In this document: in pieces, positions 1 to 6,666 of the stretch
Position numbering within the stretch: the first letter of the stretch is position 1
How the letters are laid out: the number at the start of each line of letters is the position of its first letter
Origin: Alphaproteobacteria bacterium
GTDB lineage: Bacteria > Pseudomonadota > Alphaproteobacteria > VGEJ01
Direction of reading: 5' to 3'
Length of the DNA stretch: 18,714 bases
Assembly: GCA_016869335.1 (NCBI GenBank)
Contig: VGEJ01000009.1
Location: 1-18,714 of the forward strand
Translations under genes and position numbers: made by a program
Notes under the pieces: generated by a model
Databases searched by the model: none
Seen by the model: only the letters and a program-made list of their open reading frames with translations
What the model was told of the DNA's origin: nothing

Positions 1-1
1 C

Positions 2-142
2 ATCGCCGGCGGCCCGCTGCACGACCTCGCGGCGCTGTTCGAGGGTGGGAGCGATACGCAACGCGTCGTCGTGCTGCTGCGCCTGCTCGGGCGCGAAGTG
101 CGCGTGCGCCTCGCGCCGCATCAGCTCGAACGCAACGGCTAG
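2..142 (+). CDS. NusG/RfaH-type transcription antiterminator, C-terminal part
   Basis: Only the last 46 codons lie in the window; the gene starts to the left. The visible peptide runs from IAGGPLHDLAALFEG to a tail containing VVVLLRLLGREVRVRLAPHQLE. This is the pattern of a NusG-family KOW domain: a Gly-Pro loop, two hydrophobic strands around LLGR, and a final strand. Proteins of this family bind RNA polymerase and reduce pausing; specialised paralogues (RfaH, LoaP) act on long polysaccharide operons. The KOW sequence is more diverged than housekeeping NusG, and its position beside sugar-precursor genes fits a specialised paralogue, but that is inference. Its stop codon overlaps the stop of the convergent wecA-like gene. 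Confidence 0.72.
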   Translation: MAGGPLHDLAALFEGGSDTQRVVVLLRLLGREVRVRLAPHQLERNG

Positions 143-1248
143 ATCAGTGGCTGAGCCCCGGGGGCGCCGAGAGCGCTGACCGGACGCCTGGCGCCACGCA
201 CCAGGATCGCCGCGTATAGCGACAGCTCGATCACCAGCCACAGCAGAGTGTAGCCGGGCCGCCACACGGCAAGTACCGCCGGAAGCCCGACCAACCCGAG
301 GTAGACCGCCAGGCCGTAGCGCCACGGCAGCCAGCGCTTGAGGACATGGTGGAGATGACTGCGATCGGAGCTGAACGGCGAGCGACCGGCAGCGATCCGC
401 GTCGCCATCAGGCGCAGGCAATCGAGCACCGGGACGCAGAACCACAGAACGATCACATCGGCGCGCAGCCCGTCGAAGCCGACGGCGTAGACGTAGACCG
501 TCAGGAGCCCGATCAGAATGCTGATCCCGTAGCTTCCGGCATCGCCGAGGAAGAGCCGGCCTCGCAGGTTGAAACCCAGGACGATCGCCAGCGCGCCGAT
601 CAGCGTCACGAGGACCGGCGCCAGATGAGCCGGGGCGTAGGCCAAGAGGAGAGCGCTCCACAAGAGCGCGAGCCCGCCAGCCAGACCGTCCTCGCCATCG
701 GCCATGTTCACCGAGTTCTGCAGCCCGACGAGGCAGGCCAGGGTGAACAGCCACGCCGGCCACCCCGCGAGCACGATGAGCTTGGGCGCGACCGTGAACA
801 GCAGGAACTCGATTCGCAGCGCCGGTACGGCGAGCAACGCGACGGCGCAAAAGACGATCGCGGCCACCAAGCGGTACAGCGGACGAATCGACCGCCGATC
901 GTCGACAAAGCCGAGCACCATGAACGCCGCGGCGCCGAGAGCCAGCGTAAGGTAGAGCGGGGCGAGATCGGTGCGTGCGGCCTGCACCACCGCCATCACG
1001 ACGACCGGCACGAGAACCGCGATGCCGCCCACCAGCGGCGTCGCGCGCGCGTGCACCTTGCGCCGACCATCGGGAACATCGACGACGCCGAGGCGCGCCG
1101 CGAGCGGGCGCGCGCACAGGCAGATGATGAACGCGAGGGCGAGCAGCCCCAGGACGATCGCTGACACGCCGAGTACCCAGCCGACTCCTCCGGCCACTAG
1201 AGTGGGACCACGCCGGGTTGTCAAGCCGCGCCGACCAGCGGCCGGCAC
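139..1248 (-). CDS. wecA: WecA/TagO-type undecaprenyl-phosphate glycan-1-phosphate transferase
   Basis: This is an integral membrane enzyme of the MraY/WecA family. It moves a sugar-1-phosphate (usually GlcNAc-1-P) from a UDP-sugar to undecaprenyl phosphate and so starts O-antigen or exopolysaccharide synthesis. About ten hydrophobic segments are visible. The family motifs are present: DDRRS near residue 116, N-x-x-N-M-x-D-G-x-D-G-L at 178-189, GDAGS at 235-239, and R-x-x-x-GRSPF-x-x-DRSHLHH ending near 301. The C-terminal HxHH is typical of WecA rather than MraY. The longest frame begins with GTG at 1248, directly after the stop of the upstream mutase gene. GTG codons at 1197 or 1167 would put the first membrane segment closer to the N-terminus and are plausible alternatives; none has a good ribosome site at the right distance. 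It is probably co-transcribed with the mutase. The actual sugar cannot be read from sequence. Confidence 0.9.
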   Translation of the reverse strand: MPAAGRRGLTTRRGPTLVAGGVGWVLGVSAIVLGLLALAFIICLCARPLAARLGVVDVPDGRRKVHARATPLVGGIAVLVPVVVMAVVQAARTDLAPLYLTLALGAAAFMVLGFVDDRRSIRPLYRLVAAIVFCAVALLAVPALRIEFLLFTVAPKLIVLAGWPAWLFTLACLVGLQNSVNMADGEDGLAGGLALLWSALLLAYAPAHLAPVLVTLIGALAIVLGFNLRGRLFLGDAGSYGISILIGLLTVYVYAVGFDGLRADVIVLWFCVPVLDCLRLMATRIAAGRSPFSSDRSHLHHVLKRWLPWRYGLAVYLGLVGLPAVLAVWRPGYTLLWLVIELSLYAAILVRGARRPVSALGAPGAQPLI

Positions 1249-2628
1249 CTAGCTGGCGGGCAGCGCGACACCGCTCGCCGCGAGCTCGCGGCTGAGCGCG
1301 GCCTCGAGCCGCGCCAGTGCGGCTGGGCTCTCCGCCTCGACCCGCGCAACCAGCACCGGCTGGGTGTTCGACGCGCGCAGGAGCCACCAGCCGCCGCCGC
1401 CGCTGACGCGCACGCCATCCGTCGGGTCGACCATCGCTCCGGCGGCCGCCAGCCGTGCACGCACCTCCTCGACCACCGCGAACTTGCGGGCGTCTTCGCA
1501 CGGGATGCGGATCTCGGGGGTGTTCAGCACGATGGGCAGCGAATCACGTAGCGCCGCCAGGCTGTCGGCCTGGCTCGAGACCATACTGACGACCCGGACG
1601 GCAGCGTAGAGCGCGTCGTCGAAGCCGAGGTAACGGTCGGCGAAGAAGATATGACCGCTCATCTCGCCGGCGAGCGGGGCGCCGACTTCGGCCATCTTGG
1701 CCTTGATATGGGAGTGCCCCGTGCGCCACATCAGGGGTTGGCCGCCAAGCCGGCGGATCTCGTCGAACAGCACCTGGCTCGCCTTGACGTCGGCCATGAT
1801 CACCGCGCCGGGCCGCTCTCGCAGGATCTCGCGCGCGAACAGTGCGAGGAGCTGGTCACCCCACAGGATGCGGCCGCGCTCGTCGATCACCCCGATGCGG
1901 TCGCCGTCGCCGTCGAACGCGATGCCGACGTCCGCCTTCTCCGCTGCCACCGCGTCCTGGAGCTGGCGCAGGTTCTCGGGCACCGTCGGGTCGGGATGGT
2001 GCGCCGGGAACGTGCCATCGACCGCATCGTTGAGCAGGATGTGCCGCCCCGGCAGCGCCTCCGTCAGGGCGCGTAGCACGGCACCGGCGGCGCCGTTGCC
2101 CGCATCCCACACGATCGCGAGCGGCCGGCTGCCGCGGTAGGCGGACGCCAGTGTCGCGACGTAGGCCTCGGTGACCGGCTGGGACGTGACGTGCCCACCC
2201 GCCACGGCCGGCACGCCACGCGCGGCCGCCGCGCCGAGCGCCTGAATGTCGGGCCCGAAGAACGGCTTCTTGCCGAGCATGAGCTTGAAGCCGTTGTAGT
2301 TGGCTGGGTTGTGGGAGCCCGTCACCATGATCCCGCCGTCGGCGCCTGCGGTGAGGACCGCGTAATAGAGCATCGGCGTCGGGCCGAGGCCGGCGCGGAC
2401 CGCCTGGAGACCCGTGGCGATCAATCCTTCCACCAGCGCCGCCTCCAGCTCGGGCGAACTGAGGCGCCCATCGTAGCCGGTGTAGACCGTGCGGCCCCCG
2501 CCGCGCGCCACGATGGCGCCGAAGGCCTGACCGACGCTGAACGCGTCGGCCGCCGAGAGGGTCTCGCCGACAACCCCGCGGATGTCGTACTCGCGCAGGA
2601 TGGATGGATCGAAGGCATGGCGGGCCAT
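1249..2628 (-). CDS. algC: Phosphomannomutase/phosphoglucomutase (AlgC/ManB family)
   Basis: The predicted 459-residue enzyme interconverts hexose-6-phosphate and hexose-1-phosphate, feeding GDP-mannose or UDP-glucose pools for surface polysaccharides. All four alpha-D-phosphohexomutase signatures are visible: the phosphoserine loop TGSHNP at 103-108, the metal loop DGDGDR at 239-244, the sugar-specificity loop GEMSGH at 321-326 and the phosphate-binding RASNTQP at 418-424. Pseudomonas AlgC is of similar length. The frame opens further upstream, to 2706, but the ATG at 2628 begins MARHAFDPSILREYDIRG, which matches the normal start of the family, so I used it. The wecA-like frame follows with no gap, which implies one transcript. 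The gene diverges from the asparagine synthase gene across about 119 bp. Confidence 0.93.
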   Translation of the reverse strand: MARHAFDPSILREYDIRGVVGETLSAADAFSVGQAFGAIVARGGGRTVYTGYDGRLSSPELEAALVEGLIATGLQAVRAGLGPTPMLYYAVLTAGADGGIMVTGSHNPANYNGFKLMLGKKPFFGPDIQALGAAAARGVPAVAGGHVTSQPVTEAYVATLASAYRGSRPLAIVWDAGNGAAGAVLRALTEALPGRHILLNDAVDGTFPAHHPDPTVPENLRQLQDAVAAEKADVGIAFDGDGDRIGVIDERGRILWGDQLLALFAREILRERPGAVIMADVKASQVLFDEIRRLGGQPLMWRTGHSHIKAKMAEVGAPLAGEMSGHIFFADRYLGFDDALYAAVRVVSMVSSQADSLAALRDSLPIVLNTPEIRIPCEDARKFAVVEEVRARLAAAGAMVDPTDGVRVSGGGGWWLLRASNTQPVLVARVEAESPAALARLEAALSRELAASGVALPAS

Positions 2629-2736
2629 GGCGGGCCTCTGCGGTCGGGCGGCTGGCTCATAGCACGGCCGCGCGACCGACAGAACCCCGTGCAGATGGCC
2701 GCGCAACGCGGCTCGCGAGCGTCGGCGGTTTCGGCT

Positions 2737-2742
2737 TATAAC
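2737..2742 (+). promoter_or_regulatory. Candidate -10 element giving a leaderless asnB transcript
   Basis: TATAAC, five of six matches to the -10 consensus, ends five bases before the asnB ATG. A transcript initiated from it would begin at or within a base or two of that ATG. No GGAGG-like site lies upstream of the ATG, and no clear -35 box is seen 17 bp upstream. This is a suggestion from sequence only. Confidence 0.35.
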
Positions 2743-2747
2743 AGCGC

Positions 2748-4703
2748 ATGTGCGGCATCGCCGGCTGGATCGACCTCGGGCGCGCCACGCCGGCGGAGCG
2801 CCTTTCCGCGACGGTGCACGCGATGGCCGAGACGCTGCGCCATCGCGGGCCCGACTCGAGCGGCGCCTGGGTCGATGCCGCCGAGGGAGTGGCGCTCGGC
2901 TTCCGCCGCCTCGCCGTGATCGACCTCACCGCCGAGGGCGATCAGCCGATGGTGTCGGCCGATCAGCGTTTCGTCATCGTCTACAACGGCGAGATCTACA
3001 ATCACCTGGCGCTGCGCACCGAGCTCGAAGCGCTCGGCCATCGGTTCCGCGGCCGCAGCGATACCGAGGTTCTGCTCGCGGCGATCGTGCAATGGGGTTT
3101 GCCGGCCGCGCTTGTGCGCAGCATCGGCATGTTTGCGTTGGCGCTGTGGGACCGCGCCGAACGCCGGCTGTGGCTCGCGCGCGACCGGCTCGGCATCAAA
3201 CCGCTCTATTATGGCCGGTTCGGCGATCACTTCCTGTTCGGCTCGGAACTGCGCGCGCTGCGCGCCCACCCCTCGTGCGGCAACGACATCGATCGCGATG
3301 CGCTCGCGCTCTACATGCTCAGAAACTGCGTGCCGGCGCCGCACGCGATCCTCCGCGGCACCGACAAGCTGCTGCCGGGCGCCGTGGCGACGCTAGCCCT
3401 CGGCGACAGCCAAACCGAGCCCTCGGTCAGGCCGTATTGGTCGCTGAGGGATGTCGCCGAGGCGGGCGCGCGCGATCCCCTCACGGGGACCGAAACCGAG
3501 GCGGTGGATGGTCTCGAGGCAGTATTGACTGACGCGGTCCGCCTCCGCCTCATCGCCGACGTTCCGCTCGGCGTCTTTCTCTCGGGCGGGGTCGACTCGA
3601 GCACGGTGGCCGCGCTGATGCAGCGGGTCAGCGACCGCCCGGTGAAGAGCTATACCGTGAGCTTCGGCGAGGCCGCCTACGATGAGGCTGCCGCGGCGCG
3701 CGCCATCGCACGGCACCTCGGTACCGACCACCACGAGGTACGGCTCGGCGCGGCCGAGGCGCTGGCGGTCGTGCCGGAACTGCCGCGCCTTTACGATGAG
3801 CCGTTCGCCGACTCCTCGCAGATACCGAGCTATCTCGTGTCGCGGTTCGCCCGCAGCGAGGTCACGGTTGCCCTGACCGGCGATGGCGGCGACGAGATGT
3901 TCGGTGGCTACACCCGCTACCTCTGGGCACCGGCCGTCGCGGCGCGCGCCCGCCGCCTGCCACCCCCCATCCTGCGCCTCGCTACGCGGGTCATCGGTCT
4001 CCTCAACCCGGAGCAGTGGGACGCGGTGCTGCGGGCGCTCGACGGGCTGATGCCGCGACGGTTCCGACTGCACAACGCGGGCGACAAGCTGCACAAGCTC
4101 GCGAGCGTGCTGCCAGGGAGCGATCCGGCTACGATCTATCGCGCCCTGGTCAGCCACTGGACCGCGCCCGAGCGCGTGGTGCGCGGAGGCAGCGAGCCGC
4201 CGACACCGGCGAGCGATCCGAAGCTTTGGGCCAACCTTCCCTCGTTTGCGCACCAGATGATGTATCTCGACGCGCTGACCTACTTGCCCGACGACATCCT
4301 GACCAAGCTCGATCGCGCGTCGATGGCGGTGGGGCTCGAGGCGCGAGTGCCGCTCCTCGACCATCGCGTCGCCGCCTACGCGTGGCGGCTCCCGCTCGCC
4401 CTCAAGCTGCGCCACGGGGGCGGCAAGTGGGCGCTGCGCCAAGTGCTCTACCGCCACGTCCCGCCGGCGTTGATCGAGCGGCCGAAGCAGGGCTTCGAGG
4501 TGCCGATCCAGGCGTGGTTGCGAGGACCGCTCCGGGCGTGGGCCGAGGAGCTGTTGAGCGAGGCGAGCCTCGGCCAAGCGGGCTATTTCGACCCCGCACC
4601 GGTGCGTCAGGTGTGGCGCGAACACCTCGCTGGCCGGCGCAACTGGCATCATCATTTGTGGGACGTGCTGATGTTCCAGGCGTGGCTGGTGCGATCGCGC
4701 TGA
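2748..4703 (+). CDS. asnB: Asparagine synthase (glutamine-hydrolysing), AsnB family
   Basis: A 651-residue two-domain amidotransferase. The N-terminal Ntn-hydrolase domain starts with the catalytic Cys2 (MCGIAGW) and keeps RHRGPDSSG at 31-39, NGEIYNH at 80-86 and SDTEV at 104-108. The C-terminal synthetase domain carries the ATP-pyrophosphatase loop SGGVDSS at about 279-285, then LTGDGGDEMFGGY and the LDRASMAVGLEARVPLLDH segment. Glutamine hydrolysis delivers ammonia to an adenylated carboxylate, normally aspartate. The ATG at 2748 is fixed because Cys must follow the initiator Met. Long AsnB proteins are often found in exopolysaccharide loci, where they may amidate sugar acids, so the substrate here may not be aspartate. 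The SIS gene begins 11 bp downstream, forming a likely operon. Confidence 0.92.
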   Translation: MCGIAGWIDLGRATPAERLSATVHAMAETLRHRGPDSSGAWVDAAEGVALGFRRLAVIDLTAEGDQPMVSADQRFVIVYNGEIYNHLALRTELEALGHRFRGRSDTEVLLAAIVQWGLPAALVRSIGMFALALWDRAERRLWLARDRLGIKPLYYGRFGDHFLFGSELRALRAHPSCGNDIDRDALALYMLRNCVPAPHAILRGTDKLLPGAVATLALGDSQTEPSVRPYWSLRDVAEAGARDPLTGTETEAVDGLEAVLTDAVRLRLIADVPLGVFLSGGVDSSTVAALMQRVSDRPVKSYTVSFGEAAYDEAAAARAIARHLGTDHHEVRLGAAEALAVVPELPRLYDEPFADSSQIPSYLVSRFARSEVTVALTGDGGDEMFGGYTRYLWAPAVAARARRLPPPILRLATRVIGLLNPEQWDAVLRALDGLMPRRFRLHNAGDKLHKLASVLPGSDPATIYRALVSHWTAPERVVRGGSEPPTPASDPKLWANLPSFAHQMMYLDALTYLPDDILTKLDRASMAVGLEARVPLLDHRVAAYAWRLPLALKLRHGGGKWALRQVLYRHVPPALIERPKQGFEVPIQAWLRGPLRAWAEELLSEASLGQAGYFDPAPVRQVWREHLAGRRNWHHHLWDVLMFQAWLVRSR

Positions 4704-4704
4704 A

Positions 4705-4710
4705 GGAGGG
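4705..4710 (+). promoter_or_regulatory. Ribosome binding site that fixes the SIS-protein start
   Basis: GGAGGG lies in the short gap after the asnB stop and four bases before the ATG at 4715. The frame is open far upstream, so this site together with the family length decides the start. Confidence 0.7.
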
Positions 4711-4714
4711 CACG

Positions 4715-5293
4715 ATGGCGGTTGCCGCTTACTTCGCAGAGGAGATCGGCGAGCACGGGCGGGTCCTGGCCGACACCGCGGCCGCGCTCGAGGCGCCGTT
4801 CGCCCGGCTCGTTGCCGTGTGCGCCGAGGCGCTGCGGGGCGAGCACAAACTTCTGTTCTTCGGCAATGGCGGCAGCGCGGCCGATGCGCAACACCTGGCC
4901 GCCGAGCTGGTCGTGCGCTTTCACGCCGACCGGCGGGCGCTGCCGGCGCTGGCGTTGACCACCGACACCTCGGTGCTGACCGCGATCGGCAACGACCTCG
5001 GCTTCGCAGAGGCGTTCGCGCGCCAGATCGAGGCCCTCGGTCAAGCAGGCGACGTGGCGATTGCGCTCACCACCTCGGGGCAGAGCGAGAACATCATCCG
5101 CGGCCTCACGGCGGCGCGTGCCCGCGGCCTCGTCGCCGCGGCATTCGCCGGCAAGGGCGGCGGCCGCCTGGTTGGACTGGCCGAGCCGCTCCTCATCGTG
5201 CCCTCGCACACCGCCGCGCGCATCCAGGAGATGCACATCATGCTCGGCCAGATGCTTTGCGGTGCGCTCGAGCGCGAGCTCGGGTTGGCCTGA
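4715..5293 (+). CDS. gmhA: Phosphoheptose-isomerase-like SIS-domain protein (GmhA/DiaA family)
   Basis: The 192-residue SIS-domain protein is the same length as E. coli GmhA, which converts sedoheptulose-7-phosphate to D-glycero-manno-heptose-7-phosphate for LPS or glycoprotein heptose. Visible motifs are GNGGSAADAQHLAAEL at 50-65, ALTTDTSVLTAIGND at about 80-94, the phosphate loop LTTSGQSEN at 118-126 and RIQEMHI at 169-175. Three of the four zinc ligands known in GmhA are present (His60, Glu64, Gln171). The fourth, the His eight residues after that Gln, is replaced by Gln179. DiaA-type SIS proteins also lack that His, so a non-isomerase role is possible. Linkage to asnB and nearby sugar genes favours a heptose or related sugar pathway. 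Confidence 0.8.
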   Translation: MAVAAYFAEEIGEHGRVLADTAAALEAPFARLVAVCAEALRGEHKLLFFGNGGSAADAQHLAAELVVRFHADRRALPALALTTDTSVLTAIGNDLGFAEAFARQIEALGQAGDVAIALTTSGQSENIIRGLTAARARGLVAAAFAGKGGGRLVGLAEPLLIVPSHTAARIQEMHIMLGQMLCGALERELGLA

Positions 5294-5299
5294 TCCGGG

Positions 5300-6025
5300 T
5301 CAGGAGATATCGGACCAGCGCGCGGTGTGAATGCCGCACTCGGTCTTGTCGGTGCCGCTCCAGCGGCCGGCGCGCGGATCCTCGTCCGGTCGCACTGCGC
5401 GCGAGCACGGCGCGCAGCCGATCGAGCGGTAGCCCTGCGCGACCAGCGGGTGCTCGGGCAGGCCCCGCTCCCTGCTCTCGCGGGCGACGCGCTCGCTGCT
5501 CCAGGCCGCGAGCGGGTTGACCTTGACGCGCCCGGCGGCGCTCTCGACCGTCGCCAGCGCCGCGCGTTCGCCGCCCTGGTAACGCTTGCGCCCGGTGATC
5601 CAGGCGTCGTACGCGCCGAGTACACCAGCGAGTGGCGCGACCTTGCGCACGCCGCAGCAGGCATCCGGGTTCGCCCGGTGCAACGTCCCGGCCGGGTCGA
5701 GGGCCGCGAGCCTGTCCGGGTCGGGGTGCACCACCCGCACCGTGGTGAGTCCAAGGCGCTCCACCAGCGCTTCACGATAGGCGTGGGTCTCGGCGAACAG
5801 CTTGCCGGTGTCGAGGAAGAGGACCGGGGTCGCCGGCTCGACCTCGGCGACGAGCGCGAGGAGTAGCGCGGCCTCCGCGCCGAACGATGAGGTAACGGCG
5901 ATTCGCCCGGGGAACTCGCGCCGGATCGTCACCCGCAAGAGCGCGGTGCCGTCGAGATCGTGGCAGGTTTCGCGGAGCGCGGCGACGCGGCGCTGCGCCC
6001 ACTCGATCCGCTCAAGCGCATCCAT
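5300..6025 (-). CDS. cysH: Assimilatory adenylyl-sulfate (APS) reductase
   Basis: The 241-residue enzyme reduces activated sulfate to sulfite, with thioredoxin as donor, in cysteine biosynthesis. The PAPS-reductase fold is shown by VTSSFGAEAALLL at 44-56 and LFLDTGKLFAET at 69-80. Two cysteine pairs are visible, Cys123-Cys124 and Cys204/Cys207; these bind a 4Fe-4S cluster in the APS-specific type and are absent from E. coli CysH. The catalytic Cys230 lies in the C-terminal TECGIH. I therefore favour APS over PAPS as substrate. The ATG at 6025 has a strong AAGGAGG site on the minus strand (6033-6039) with 7 bp spacing, although the frame extends further. The gene converges on the SIS gene with a 6 bp gap and appears monocistronic within the window. 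Confidence 0.9.
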   Translation of the reverse strand: MDALERIEWAQRRVAALRETCHDLDGTALLRVTIRREFPGRIAVTSSFGAEAALLLALVAEVEPATPVLFLDTGKLFAETHAYREALVERLGLTTVRVVHPDPDRLAALDPAGTLHRANPDACCGVRKVAPLAGVLGAYDAWITGRKRYQGGERAALATVESAAGRVKVNPLAAWSSERVARESRERGLPEHPLVAQGYRSIGCAPCSRAVRPDEDPRAGRWSGTDKTECGIHTARWSDIS

Positions 6026-6160
6026 GCGCCGGCCTCCTTGTGGGATGACACTATCATGCGGTGCCGACGCCCCGAAACGCCCAACCCGGCGAGTGGACGG
6101 CGTGATCTCTCCGCCCATGCTTGAAATGCAGTTTGCTTCTGTCAGAACCGCAATTACGTA

Positions 6161-6576
6161 TTGCGCGTTCGTCAATCTCTAAATCGCCTTGGCAAGGTAG
6201 TTTTCTCCCCTCCCCTTCTGGACGAGCGCGATCAGGCCGCTCTCGAATTGATCGCGGGGCAGCGGGCGAGGCCGTGCCGCAGCGAGCGCTGGTCCTCTTG
6301 TTTGACGCGGCGTTGGGTTTTGCCATCGACAACGCGCGCTACCGGGGGGACGCAGAGGTCAGCGAGTACGTCGCTTCTCGCGACCTGAAGCGGCTCTGCG
6401 ACATCGGGCTCATGGAGCCCCATGTTGCGAGGCGCGGGCGAAGGTACTCGCGCTCCGAGGAACTGCGGGCGCTGAGGGAGTCGGTCGGCATCAGTCAGCC
6501 CGTTGAGGACCCTTACGATGTCATCGGCCGGCTCGGCGCCATGATCGAGCCACGGTTTCCCGGCCTGGACGACTGA
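6161..6576 (+). pseudogene. Frameshifted remnant resembling the C-terminal part of a Fic-family protein
   Basis: Two + strand frames share one apparent homology. The first reads KVVFSPPLLDERDQAALELIAGQ up to about 6270. The next frame continues as VPQRALVLLFDAALGFAID, then EVSEYVASRDLKRLCDIGLMEPH, RRGRRYS and a stop at 6574-6576. The second part looks like the winged-helix tail that follows the Fic domain in some AMP-transferases. No HxFxDGNGR catalytic motif is present anywhere upstream, and cysH begins within about 150 bp, so the catalytic domain is gone. A one-base shift near 6270 separates the two frames. The 5' part is noticeably richer in A/T than its neighbours. The family assignment is from memory and moderate; a small unrelated protein in the 6121 frame is the alternative. 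Confidence 0.42.
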
Positions 6577-6601
6577 AGACGACCCGGTTGCGCGGGGCGC
6601 C

Positions 6602-6630
6602 GTGACAAGTGCGCCGCTTGTCCCTAGGAT
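6602..6630 (+). promoter_or_regulatory. Candidate sigma-70-type promoter of the hydantoinase operon
   Basis: GTGACA (6602-6607, five of six matches to the -35 consensus) is followed by a 17 bp spacer and TAGGAT (6625-6630, four of six matches to -10). Transcription would start near 6637, giving a leader of about 30 nt before the ATG at 6667. Confidence 0.5.
6604..6622. promoter_or_regulatory. Inverted repeat overlapping the hydantoinase promoter, candidate operator
   Basis: GACAAG and CTTGTC form a perfect 6 bp dyad with a 7 bp centre. It begins inside the -35 box and fills most of the spacer. A bound repressor would block RNA polymerase. The regulator is not encoded in the adjoining sequence that I can see. 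Confidence 0.4.
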
Positions 6631-6666
6631 CCCGCCGGTCACGGTTACGGGCGGGGGTCATCTCTC

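Noticed and set aside
6045..6057. ATGA-N5-TCAT dyad just upstream of the cysH ribosome site
   Set aside because: Four-base arms are too short to support an operator call.
6150..6164. GCAAT-N5-ATTGC inverted repeat upstream of cysH
   Set aside because: The arms are only 5 bp, it lies about 125 bp from the cysH start, and no clear promoter accompanies it. It could be chance in an A/T-rich patch.
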